This document shows, piece by piece, positions 50,487-59,588 of a stretch of 64,000 nt of DNA. A model generated the notes under the pieces. The model was not told the DNA's origin, made no database searches, and saw only the letters and a program-made list of their open reading frames with translations. The DNA is from Yamadazyma tenuis. Lineage: Eukaryota; Ascomycota; Pichiomycetes; Serinales; Debaryomycetaceae. Location of the stretch: the NCBI RefSeq assembly GCF_029203305.1, contig NC_089464.1:310001-374000 (forward strand), read 5' to 3'. Numbering within the stretch: the first letter of the stretch is position 1; each line of letters opens with the position of its first letter. The position numbers and the translations under genes were made by a program.

Positions 50487-50525
50487 TACTGAAAAACGCA
50501 TATATTTTATATATAATAAAAACGA

Positions 50526-52202
50526 TTACTCAGTTATGATACCGTTTCTAATAGCCCAGTTCTTACCAGACAAAAAGACACCATGACGGTCGGTAGACTT
50601 TCTGACTTGGTTGAAATTCTCCAAATTCTCGCCGAACCAGTTAGACATCACTGAGTTGAAACCAATCATCAGGTAATGGGCTTTACCACCAAAATTTAAC
50701 TGAGATTGCAAGTCGTTATCAGGTACATTGTTATGCTCCAACCCAACAAAGTTCTTAGCCCAATGGGGTTTACCAGAGGCTTCACGAACAATGTCTTCAA
50801 AGTCCTTAAACCATTGTCTAGTGTCCACGTCAGTGTGGAAAGGTCTGTACATAGTAGCATTGAGATATAAGGTCAATTGGTCATTTGTAATTTCATCTTG
50901 TGAAACATACTTCAAATCTCTTGGAGTGTTGTCCAAATAAGGTCTCAAGTTGTTTCCATTGATCGGTCCTTCACTTAAAATAGTTCTTTTGGCTAACCAT
51001 GATTGAGAAGGGTACAAGGAGTCATTACCTTCATCATCTATGAAAGGCTTCTCCGACAGGGTAGTGTTTGAGCAACGAACTTCAATTGGGGCATGCACAA
51101 AATAGTCACCCTTTGAAGCAGCATTTTTAATGATAGCGTCCAATTTGGTCAAGACTTCAGGTCCGTTGGATAATGGTAAACCCCATTCATCCACAAATTG
51201 AGAAAACAAACAGTCCATGTTCAAACCTTCCACAGAGTTTTGAACGGCAATATCCCCACTACCAAGAGTCTCAACATTACCATATTGCTGCTTGAAAACG
51301 AACTTTTCAACGTATGGAGTCAATCTGGGAAAAAGGTGAACAGACACAAATAACAAACTCTGGTAGAAGAATCTTCCAAAGAAGGTTCCGTACCAACTAT
51401 CTCTAGGAGCACTCAATGGTTCATCAGACTTAGAAGCTCTCCAGCAAACACAACTACCCGAATAAGGGAACCACCAGATTCTAATAAACTCAGAGTCCAA
51501 CCAAATATTATCCCAGTTATTCAATAAAGTGGAGAACTTAATAATCTCTTGTTTGGACTTAATAGTGTACTTGGGAACTGCTCTCAACGTAACATGTGTG
51601 ATAATACCAACTTTACCAAGTGATAACAAAGCGGCCCTGAATACCTCAGGGTTTTCGAGCGATGAACACTTGACCAATTCACCTTCAGAGTTCATCAAGT
51701 TTAAGCTAACAACCTGCTGAGAAACCAACCCATGATACTGGGATGAGCCATGAGTTCCGGTTGAAATGATACCAGCAATCGACTGGTCAGAAATGGATCC
51801 CAAGTTTTGGATTGCCAACTCATTTTCTTTCAAATATTCATTCAATTGATAAATATGGCATCCAGCTTCAACCGTCAAGTCCACAAACTTAACCTCTTTC
51901 TCTTTGGTATTACCGTTGACGGGTCCATAGTAAGGTTCTTTGGAAATGATAGAATCAAATCTATCCAAGTTGCACAACCATTCGGTTGTCATGGTCATGT
52001 CACTTGGAGAATGGCCTGAACCGACAGTCATGATAGTTTTGTGGTTGATTCGGGCCTGATTGACTAATTCTTTGATTTCATTGATATTGGACGGCTGGAA
52101 AATCGCTTGGGGCTTACATGTAAATGTACCAGCCCATGTTTTATGGATAGCTTTGGAGCTTAGGAAGCCTCTCAATGAGTTTGGTACATTAATGGAAGAC
52201 AT
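50526..52202 (-). CDS. ALO1: D-arabinono-1,4-lactone oxidase
   Basis: A 558-aa mitochondrial outer-membrane flavoenzyme catalysing the last step of D-erythroascorbate synthesis. The ATG at 52202 (MSSINVPNSLRGFL) is used; the frame upstream has no ATG. The FAD_binding_4/PCMH domain (about 30-210) contains VGSGHSPSDMTMT and STGTHGSSQYHGLVSQQVV, with the flavin-anchoring His in the VGSGHS region. The C-terminal ALO domain ends HWAKNF and GVFLSGKNWAIRNG. Length matches the Candida enzyme (about 557). It is convergent with UTP14 (39-bp gap). Confidence 0.95.
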   Translation of the reverse strand: MSSINVPNSLRGFLSSKAIHKTWAGTFTCKPQAIFQPSNINEIKELVNQARINHKTIMTVGSGHSPSDMTMTTEWLCNLDRFDSIISKEPYYGPVNGNTKEKEVKFVDLTVEAGCHIYQLNEYLKENELAIQNLGSISDQSIAGIISTGTHGSSQYHGLVSQQVVSLNLMNSEGELVKCSSLENPEVFRAALLSLGKVGIITHVTLRAVPKYTIKSKQEIIKFSTLLNNWDNIWLDSEFIRIWWFPYSGSCVCWRASKSDEPLSAPRDSWYGTFFGRFFYQSLLFVSVHLFPRLTPYVEKFVFKQQYGNVETLGSGDIAVQNSVEGLNMDCLFSQFVDEWGLPLSNGPEVLTKLDAIIKNAASKGDYFVHAPIEVRCSNTTLSEKPFIDDEGNDSLYPSQSWLAKRTILSEGPINGNNLRPYLDNTPRDLKYVSQDEITNDQLTLYLNATMYRPFHTDVDTRQWFKDFEDIVREASGKPHWAKNFVGLEHNNVPDNDLQSQLNFGGKAHYLMIGFNSVMSNWFGENLENFNQVRKSTDRHGVFLSGKNWAIRNGIITE

Positions 52203-52876
52203 TTTAGCCAAACAAGGTTATTGAATTGAATTTTTCCGGATTTCTCATCAATCCCAGTTTCGGAGAATCCTAGCTTTTTTGCAACATACACGGCTTGAAA
52301 ATGTTTTCGTATTTCAGAAACTGTGGAATAGAGGAAACACCGCTTCGGAGTTTTCATAATATTCCGGTCCAGGGTGAAGTGCTGGTATTCTAGTCTTTAT
52401 ATAAAGTCTATTTTAATTTGGGTGTATTCAGCCACACCTCGCAAACTAATACTATTGGGTAAAGTAGTGAAGATGAATAATTGGTAAAATAACAACTTTT
52501 TATAGCATTAGAACTATGATACCGTACAACTGAAGAAATAGGAAACTCTGTTCGATTAATCTATTTGAGCAAACCCATAATTTTGCATCCTTTTATTTAG
52601 TTCCCTCTCACAATGCAGAATAGGGCATATTCGTTTTCCCCAAAGTCCAGACATTGTGTGTACTAATATATAGCCGTATGTACCATTTAAACGACCAAAC
52701 AGCCTCTTGTAGGTTGTTCCCACCATAATAGTCTTCGGATAATGTATCTAAACGAGGCCATTTGTAATCCTGGACACGACGCGCCCCGGAACTGATACAT
52801 CGTATAAATCGACGAGACTTCCTGCAAAATTTCAAAGAACGAACCATTACACATTCTTTTATTCCTGCAACAAAAA
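52203..52876. promoter_or_regulatory. ALO1/ERG13 divergent promoter with sterol-response-like element
   Basis: No gene is seen in this 674-bp divergent promoter. TCGTATA at 52800-52806, 71 bp upstream of the ERG13 ATG, matches the Upc2/Ecm22 sterol response core and overlaps a TATA-like GTATAAAT, so it may serve as either. Confidence 0.45.
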
Positions 52877-54211
52877 ATGTCCAGACCACAAAATATTGGT
52901 ATCAAGGCTCTCGAAATCTACATTCCAAGTGAATACGTTAACCAAGAAGACTTGGAGAAGTTTGATGGAATTCCTCAAGGTAAATACACCATTGGGTTGG
53001 GTCAAACTAATATGGCGTTTGTAAACGACAGAGAAGATATCTATTCTTTGTGTTTAACATCTTTCTCCAAGTTAATTAAAAACTATAACATCGATGTTAA
53101 CAAAATAGGTAGATTGGAAGTTGGTACTGAAACCTTGTTGGATAAGTCCAAATCTGTTAAATCAGTATTGATGCAATTGATGGAAGGAAACAACGATGTT
53201 GAAGGTATTGATACCATCAATGCCTGTTATGGAGGTACCGCTGCCGTCATTAATGCTGTTAATTGGATCGAGTCTTCTTCTTGGGATGGAAGAGATGCTG
53301 CCGTTGTTTGTGGTGATATTGCCATTTATTCTAAAGGTGCTGCCAGACCAACGGGTGGTGCTGGATCAGTTGCTTTATTAATTGGTCCAGATGCCCCTAT
53401 TGTTTTTGAATCCTCGAGAGGTTCTTACATGGAACACGCCTATGACTTTTATAAGCCAGATTTCACTTCTGAATACCCAGTGGTCGATGGCCACTTTTCC
53501 TTGAGCTGTTATGTGAAGGCATTGGATAACTGCTACAAGAACTACTCCAAAAAAGTTACTAAAGATGCTAGCAAAACGGTTGGCGTAAACCACTTTAACT
53601 ATAATGCTTTCCACGTTCCCACCTGTAAATTAGTCACGAAATCTTTTGCCAGATTGTTATACAATGACTACAAATCCGACCCATCCAAATTTAACTTTGA
53701 CGAAGAAACTGCCAAGTTGGTTGACGTTGATTACGAAACTTCTTTGGTTGACAGAAATTTGGAAAAAGTCTTTCTTGGCTTAACTAAAGAAACCAAGAAG
53801 ACTCAATTGGACCCAGCTTTGAAGGTTCCAACCAATACCGGTAACATGTACACCGCTTCAGCATGGGCTTCCTTGTGCTCTCTTTTGTACTATGTTGGTT
53901 CCGAAAAGTTGCAAGACAAAAGAATCGGAATCTTCTCCTACGGTTCTGGTTTAGCCTCCACTTTATTATCTGCCAAGGTTGTGGGAGATATCTCTCACAT
54001 CACCAAGAACTTGGACATCGACTACAAGTTGGGTGAAGGTAGAACCAAGAGATCCCCTGAACAATATGTGACTGCTATCGACTTGAGAGAAAAGATCCAT
54101 TTGCAGAAGAGCATTGCTCCAACTGGTTCTATTGAAACATTGGCCAAGGGTACCTACTATTTGGCTGAAATTGACGACAAATTCAGAAGGTCTTACAAGA
54201 AAGTTGAATAA
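52877..54211 (+). CDS. ERG13: HMG-CoA synthase
   Basis: A 444-aa enzyme condensing acetyl-CoA with acetoacetyl-CoA to HMG-CoA, the committed start of the mevalonate/ergosterol pathway. Catalytic C117 lies in [13 protein letters not shown]85 ([13 protein letters not shown]) and the His in [14 protein letters not shown] complete the active site. [14 protein letters not shown] and [15 protein letters not shown] are also conserved. It is somewhat shorter than S. cerevisiae Erg13 (491), mainly at the N-terminus. A candidate Upc2 site precedes it. Confidence 0.97.
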   Translation: MSRPQNIGIKALEIYIPSEYVNQEDLEKFDGIPQGKYTIGLGQTNMAFVNDREDIYSLCLTSFSKLIKNYNIDVNKIGRLEVGTETLLDKSKSVKSVLMQLMEGNNDVEGIDTINACYGGTAAVINAVNWIESSSWDGRDAAVVCGDIAIYSKGAARPTGGAGSVALLIGPDAPIVFESSRGSYMEHAYDFYKPDFTSEYPVVDGHFSLSCYVKALDNCYKNYSKKVTKDASKTVGVNHFNYNAFHVPTCKLVTKSFARLLYNDYKSDPSKFNFDEETAKLVDVDYETSLVDRNLEKVFLGLTKETKKTQLDPALKVPTNTGNMYTASAWASLCSLLYYVGSEKLQDKRIGIFSYGSGLASTLLSAKVVGDISHITKNLDIDYKLGEGRTKRSPEQYVTAIDLREKIHLQKSIAPTGSIETLAKGTYYLAEIDDKFRRSYKKVE

Positions 54212-54224
54212 GTATATTAATGAG

Positions 54225-54824
54225 CTAATTAGTTTTCCAAGCTTTAGAGTAATATTTATAACTATCTAATTCAGCAGCCTGTAGTTTTGTGATATCGATT
54301 TTTATTTGTGGATCATTGACGTGATGACAAGTTGATTTATGGAACTTACCCTTGATTATATCTTGAATACTTCTTCTTGGAGTCTTGATCAACAATCCGT
54401 CTATACTGAGAAAGTATCCTTCTTGCATAAAATAAGCAACTTTAACACCATCGACCTTCTCAGTTATGACATTAGTGGACTTAGTATATAAATTCATTTT
54501 TGCGTTGGGCAGAATTCTCCCGTATGCTGCTTGTTTGAGAAGACTGTCAGCTATTGTCAGCTGCTCACCTAACTCCTTGGCACCCATCATAGCATGATGG
54601 CTCTCTACATGAAACAGTACTAAGCTTGGAACATAAGTCCCTTCCACAGAATTGGAGGTCATGGGTGATAATTTTGGAAAATTAGTATGACAACAGGTGT
54701 TAGTGATGGCTGCGAAAAGGGCATACCAATTGTTTTTGTGTTTGTCATCAAACAATACACAAGAAATAGTTCCAAACAATGAATGTACAATGAGCTCTAC
54801 ATTAGACAATACCACATACACCAC
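54225..54824 (-). CDS. Unrecognised conserved-looking ORF without a proper start codon
   Basis: I do not recognise this product. The frame is open for 199 codons from 54824 to the stop at 54225, and composition looks coding (VELIVHSLFGTISCVLFDD, KMNLYTKSTNVITEKVDG, YFMQEGYFLSIDGLLIKTP). No ATG exists in frame before codon 55 (54662), although the sequence before that Met also looks coding. An ATG at 54865 opens MFEINVVQVVLAF in a different frame that would need a one-base shift to join. Options are a frameshift (mutation or sequence error), an unrecognised small intron, or initiation at 54662 giving 146 aa. There is no signal peptide or membrane segment. It lies between ERG13 (convergent, 13 bp) and TUB1 (divergent). 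Confidence 0.55.
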   Translation of the reverse strand: MVYVVLSNVELIVHSLFGTISCVLFDDKHKNNWYALFAAITNTCCHTNFPKLSPMTSNSVEGTYVPSLVLFHVESHHAMMGAKELGEQLTIADSLLKQAAYGRILPNAKMNLYTKSTNVITEKVDGVKVAYFMQEGYFLSIDGLLIKTPRRSIQDIIKGKFHKSTCHHVNDPQIKIDITKLQAAELDSYKYYSKAWKTN

Positions 54825-55047
54825 CAGAATGCTAATACAACTTGAACTACATTTATTTCAAACATGGTTCACACTCCAGCATATTCTCAACTACGAGCGC
54901 ACACAGTGCCAAATCGGGAAGTCGACAAGCTCGTCTTTTTGTTTTGTTTTGAAATCGAGCGTTAATAAACAAACGATCCTAAGATACAAATTTTTCCTCT
55001 CACCAGAACTAAATCGCTTTAGTATCATATAAATCACATATATACAA

Positions 55048-56526
55048 ATGAGAGAAGTCATCAGTGTCAACGGTATGTTACTAATCACCATTGAATACGT
55101 CCAGTGGTTCATTTACCAAACGTAATTGAAAGGCAGACATGGAGATTCCTCCCTTGGTTGCCACGCGTATGAGGTTCGAATGCATATACTAACGTTCTCT
55201 TTAGTTGGACAAGCCGGTTGTCAAATTGGTAACGCTTGTTGGGAATTGTATTCACAAGAGCACGGTATCAGACCCGATGGTTATTTACAAGAAGGATTAG
55301 ACAAGCCAAAAGGAGGTGAAGAAGGATTCTCAACTTTTTTCTCTGAAACTGGATCAGGAAAGTACGTTCCAAGAGCCTTGTACGTTGATTTAGAACCCAA
55401 CGTGATCGATGAAGTTCGTAATGGTATCTACAGTGATTTATTTCACCCAGAACAATTAATTGCTGGTAAGGAAGATGCTGCCAACAATTATGCCAGAGGT
55501 CATTACACCATTGGAAGAGATATTATCGATGATGTTATGGACAGAATTAGAAGAATGGCCGATCAATGTGATGGTTTACAAGGTTTCTTATTCACCCATT
55601 CCTTGGGTGGTGGTACTGGATCCGGGTTTGGTTCTTTATTGTTGGAACAATTATCCCTTGATTTTGGAAAGAAATCTAAGTTAGAATTTGCTGTTTACCC
55701 AGCTCCTCAAGTTTCCACTTCAGTGGTGGAACCTTATAACACTGTGTTGACTACCCATACCACCTTGGAACATGCTGATTGCACTTTCATGGTTGATAAC
55801 GAAGCTATTTACGATATGTGCAGAAGAAACTTGGATATTTCCAGGCCAAGCTTCAGCTCTTTGAACAACTTAATTGCTCAGGTTGTTTCCTCTGTTACTG
55901 CTTCTTTGAGATTCGATGGTTCCTTGAACGTTGATTTGAATGAGTTCCAAACCAATTTGGTACCTTACCCAAGAATCCATTTCCCATTGGTTTCTTATGC
56001 TCCAGTTTTCAGTAAGAATAGAGCTAACCATGAATCTAATACTGTTGCTGAAATCACCGCTTCTTGTTTTGAACCAGGTAACCAAATGGTTAAGTGTGAC
56101 CCAAGACTTGGTAAATACATGGCTAACTGTTTGTTGTACAGAGGTGATGTTGTAACCAGAGATGTTCAGAATGCTGTTTCCCTAGCCAAAAGTAAGAAGT
56201 CGGTTCAATTGGTCGACTGGTGTCCTACTGGTTTCAAGATCGGAATCTGTTATGAACCACCAACTGCTATTGTTGGCAGTGAATTGGCCAGTGCTAATAG
56301 AGCTGTGTGTATGTTGTCTAACACCACTGCTATTGCTGAAGCTTGGAACAGAATTGACAAGAAATTCGACTTGATGTACTCTAAGAGAGCTTTTGTTCAT
56401 TGGTATGTTGGTGAAGGAATGGAAGAAGGTGAATTCAGTGAAGCTAGAGAAGATTTGGCTGCCTTGGAGAGAGATTACGTTGAAGTTGGTACCGACTCTA
56501 TGCAAGTTGAAGAAGAAGAATATTAA
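55048..56526 (+). CDS. TUB1: Alpha-tubulin (two exons)
   Basis: A 448-aa alpha-tubulin. Exon 1 is 55048-55072 (MREVISVN plus one base), the intron 55073-55204 (GTATGT, TACTAAC at 55187-55193, TTAG), exon 2 55205-56526, restoring [26 protein letters not shown]-binding [10 protein letters not shown], the catalytic-loop Glu region, and an acidic tail ending EEEEY (terminal Tyr, detyrosination type) are present. Alpha rather than beta is shown by [16 protein letters not shown] and the H1-S2 region. The 25-nt first exon equals that of S. cerevisiae TUB1. Confidence 0.98.
55073..55204 (+). other. TUB1 spliceosomal intron
   Basis: 132 nt: GTATGT donor, TACTAAC at 55187-55193, TTAG acceptor ending at 55204. 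Position (after base 25 of the CDS) and phase are those of the S. cerevisiae TUB1 intron. Confidence 0.95.
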
Positions 56527-56762
56527 ATGTTATACCCCCTTCCAAAGTGACATGTTTTTTTATTACCATTGAAGGTCACGTTTCTTTGTTTTACGCGTAT
56601 ACATGTATACTTTCTGTTTGTTCTCTTCAATATATTTTAATGTGGGTTTAGTCTAATAAATGTATTTATAAGCACATTGTAAAATCAGAACATTGCAGAA
56701 CATATATTTCACAATGCGTCAATTTTTTTCTGTGGAAATTATCACAACTACTGAAGGGAAAA

Positions 56763-57677
56763 ATGGAAGATAAAAGAGATTTATTGAAACAACCACTTCA
56801 TGGGATTTATATTCCCATTGCGTTGATGATCGTTGGTACTTTGATGCTCGATGTTTCATACATGCCCTACACCATTGCATTTATTGTCATCATGTGTAGT
56901 ATCAACTTTTACTCTGCTTGGAGTAGAAGATGTTCTATTGATCCTGTTAAATGGACTGAATTAGAAATGATTGACAGAACTGTCATCTCCAAAAACTCGG
57001 CCATCTACAGATTCCAATTGAAGCACCAAGATGAAGTATTGGACATCCCTACCGGACATCATTTGGCTTGTGTTTTCATGGTTGATGGTAAAGATGAAGT
57101 TAGATACTATTCCCCAATTTCCAACAAGTATGATGCCGGGTTCTTTGATATTTTGGTGAAGTCTTATCCCAATGGTAAGGTATCATCCAGATTTCCTAAC
57201 TTACGTGAAGGTCAAACTGTTAAATTTAGAGGACCGGTTGGAAGATTGGAATACAAAACAAACATGGCTAAAGAGATTGGGTTGATTGCAGGAGGTTCCG
57301 GAATCACTCCTATCTTACAAGTGATCACTGAGGTGATTACCACTCCCGCTGATACCACCAAAATCTCCTTGATTTACGCCAATAACACTCTTAATGATAT
57401 TTTGTTGAGAGATGAAATTGATGAATTGAGTAAAAACTATCCGAATTTTAAAGTTCACTACACGTTAACAGAACCTCCAGCTAACTGGGAAGGTAGCACT
57501 GGGTTTGTTTCCAAGGAAATGATCACCAAGTACTTGCCTAAACCTTCCGAAGAAAACAGATTGTTTATCTGTGGACCTCCAGAAATGAAAAAATCTTTGA
57601 TCGAAATATCTCAGGAATTAGGTTGGGACAAGACATCCATGAAGTCTGATCCTAATGATCAAGTTTTCTGCTTCTAG
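56763..57677 (+). CDS. PGA3: NADH-cytochrome b5 reductase-like protein Pga3
   Basis: A 304-aa FAD/NADH oxidoreductase anchored by N-terminal membrane segments (about 13-52). The N-terminal QPLHGIYIP motif corresponds to EPVHGIYIP of S. cerevisiae Pga3 (YML125C) and is absent from Cbr1. FAD-binding RYYSPISNK (RxYSP motif), FRGPVGRLEY, NADH-binding GGSGITPILQ and CGPPEMKK, and the C-terminal DQVFCF are present. The neighbouring ERG13 and alpha-tubulin genes match the S. cerevisiae ERG13-PGA3-TUB3 cluster and support orthology. Confidence 0.9.
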   Translation: MEDKRDLLKQPLHGIYIPIALMIVGTLMLDVSYMPYTIAFIVIMCSINFYSAWSRRCSIDPVKWTELEMIDRTVISKNSAIYRFQLKHQDEVLDIPTGHHLACVFMVDGKDEVRYYSPISNKYDAGFFDILVKSYPNGKVSSRFPNLREGQTVKFRGPVGRLEYKTNMAKEIGLIAGGSGITPILQVITEVITTPADTTKISLIYANNTLNDILLRDEIDELSKNYPNFKVHYTLTEPPANWEGSTGFVSKEMITKYLPKPSEENRLFICGPPEMKKSLIEISQELGWDKTSMKSDPNDQVFCF

Positions 57678-57796
57678 GTATTATTTGATAGTTGTCAAAT
57701 TCATATTTATATGTAATAGAGTTCAAGTTCGAAAATCTGCGAAAATCATCTCCATCTCTATTCACATTTTAAATCTCATATTATAACTTACGCATC

Positions 57797-58438
57797 ATGT
57801 CCGATTTCATGAACTGTCAGTTTTACACCAAGATTGGTGCTTGTAGACACGGGGAGAAATGTTCCAAAAGACATACAAAACCTTTGACGTCTTACACAGT
57901 GCTATTAGCAAACCTTTATCAGAATCCTAAATTGAATAAGAATGAACAGGATTTAAATCCCAAACAAATACGAGAGTATTTTGAAAACTTCTACAAAGAT
58001 GTATTCATTCGTCTTGGTAAAATTGAGGAAATAGCAGCATTGGTGGTTTGTGAAAACGAAAATAATCATTTGAATGGAAACGTATACTGTCGCTTCAAAA
58101 ATGAAGAAGGCGCCAGAAGAGCTGTGGTTGAACTAAATCAAGAATGGTTTGGTAGCCGACCCGTACACTGTGAATTATCTCCGGTTCAAAGTTTTCATGA
58201 TGCTAATTGCAGAGATTACGATACTAACAGTTGTTCGAGGGACCATTGCAACTTTATGCATGTGATAAGGCCAAGTGATGAACTAGAAAGACAACTCTTC
58301 AGTGCACAAGCAAAGTCAGTTGTATCCAGAAAAATACTAGAATTGAAGTTCAAGCTTGCACAAGCCAATCCACCAGTTTCAGAATCTACAGATTTCAAAT
58401 CCACTGTGGAAGCTCTTTTCAAAGTGGGACAAAAGTAA
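57797..58438 (+). CDS. U2AF small subunit (U2AF35 / Uaf2)
   Basis: A 213-aa splicing factor recognising the 3' splice-site AG. CCCH zinc finger 1 is at residues 8-26 (CQFYTKIGACRHGEKCSKRH), followed by a U2AF-homology RRM (about 40-150, with GNVYCRFKNEEGARRAVVELN and WFGSRPVHCELSPV), CCCH zinc finger 2 (CRDYDTNSCSRDHCNFMH, about 159-176) and a short tail lacking the RS domain. S. cerevisiae has lost this subunit; its presence suits a yeast with stricter AG recognition. Confidence 0.94.
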   Translation: MSDFMNCQFYTKIGACRHGEKCSKRHTKPLTSYTVLLANLYQNPKLNKNEQDLNPKQIREYFENFYKDVFIRLGKIEEIAALVVCENENNHLNGNVYCRFKNEEGARRAVVELNQEWFGSRPVHCELSPVQSFHDANCRDYDTNSCSRDHCNFMHVIRPSDELERQLFSAQAKSVVSRKILELKFKLAQANPPVSESTDFKSTVEALFKVGQK

Positions 58439-58500
58439 AAAAGTCTATCTGTTTTATTCCCTTATAATATTCATAATGATATAAGATATTTAATTATCCC

Positions 58501-59346
58501 TTATATGTTTATCCTTTTGGGCTTCTTCATCTGCTTATAAAGAATATTACCTGAGGATATCCCGATTACTGCGGAGGCAATGATAATTAAAAAGATCCAA
58601 AAAGCATTTGTGCTATTCCCCTTTACAGCAGTGGGACACACATGATGTGAACGCATTTCAAACATATAAGAACAGTCATTACTGTTACCAATATACGATA
58701 CAGCCGCCTTGGAATGCATTTCTCTATCGCATGTTAAGGTTATTAAAGTGGATTTTCTGATCTTATCACCGTTTTCATCTCTTATGTTGCAAAACGAACC
58801 TCCGTCGTATGTCAAAGTTAATTTACGACCTCTGAATTTGGGAACCGTATTAAACTCTCCAATAGATACATATTGTCCAGACTTAGGATCCTTATAGTAG
58901 GCTCCTATAAGGGAAGAGTTCATACCATCCTGAATTTCGGATTTGTCGTGTAGTTTCTTCATTGGCGACGAACAAATTCCAATAGTGAAGTTGACACCTG
59001 AGTCGTAACCTTTAGCTCCCCAACCGATAGGCCGTCCTTCGTTACCACCAGCACTGAGACCTCTAAGATCAATAAACCCTCGACTGAGGGGATTCACTAT
59101 AGTGCACTCGTCAAGTTGAAGGAGATTTTCTAGAAGGAGTTCCTCCTCAGGTGTTTTGGCATCACCAAGTGAGGATATCTGTACATTTTTCTCAGGTGTT
59201 TCGATTGCTATGGGTAGGTGTGTTAAGGAGTCAAGGAAGTGTATGTCTCCACTCATACCAGTATTAGTGTTAAACACGTATATACATAATGGTGCCAATA
59301 TAAGTAACACCAAAAGGGTTATGCGTTGATACAATTTGGAGATCAT
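58501..59346 (-). CDS. MRL1: Mannose-6-phosphate receptor-like sorting receptor Mrl1
   Basis: A 281-aa type I membrane protein expected to sort vacuolar hydrolases between Golgi and endosome. The ATG at 59346 (MISKLYQRITLLVLLILAPL) gives a signal peptide/anchor. A luminal MRH-like domain spans about 70-240 (ECTIVNPLSRGFIDLRGL, GWGAKGYDSGVNFTIGICSSP, LTYDGGSFC, LTCDREM, CSYMFEMRSHHVCP) with paired cysteines. One TM segment lies at about 250-270, with a short basic tail. The pattern matches Mrl1 and cation-dependent M6P receptors better than Atg27. It is shorter than S. cerevisiae Mrl1 (381). Confidence 0.78.
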   Translation of the reverse strand: MISKLYQRITLLVLLILAPLCIYVFNTNTGMSGDIHFLDSLTHLPIAIETPEKNVQISSLGDAKTPEEELLLENLLQLDECTIVNPLSRGFIDLRGLSAGGNEGRPIGWGAKGYDSGVNFTIGICSSPMKKLHDKSEIQDGMNSSLIGAYYKDPKSGQYVSIGEFNTVPKFRGRKLTLTYDGGSFCNIRDENGDKIRKSTLITLTCDREMHSKAAVSYIGNSNDCSYMFEMRSHHVCPTAVKGNSTNAFWIFLIIIASAVIGISSGNILYKQMKKPKRINI

Positions 59347-59588
59347 AATTGGATAAATAAATTGGAGGGAATACAAAGTAGTGGAAGAACGGAAAAACTA
59401 GGAGGGATGATTAGCGATGTTGAAGACGTATATGTGGACTCAATACAACAAACGAATGAATAATAGTAGTACACAAAATCAGTAGTCTTGTAACGTGGAA
59501 TTAAAAAAGGTTTTGAGAATCTTTTTGCGCGAAGCTTCAAAAACAAGAAAAAGGACAAAACCTCAAGTATTTATTAGCACATAGCAAC

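Noticed and set aside
54640..54824. Possible intron in the ORF beside TUB1 (GTATGT donor with CACTAAC or ATACTAAT further on)
   Set aside because: The only in-frame acceptor lies far from the branch-like motifs and is not a YAG, and the supposed intron would be fully open and protein-like.
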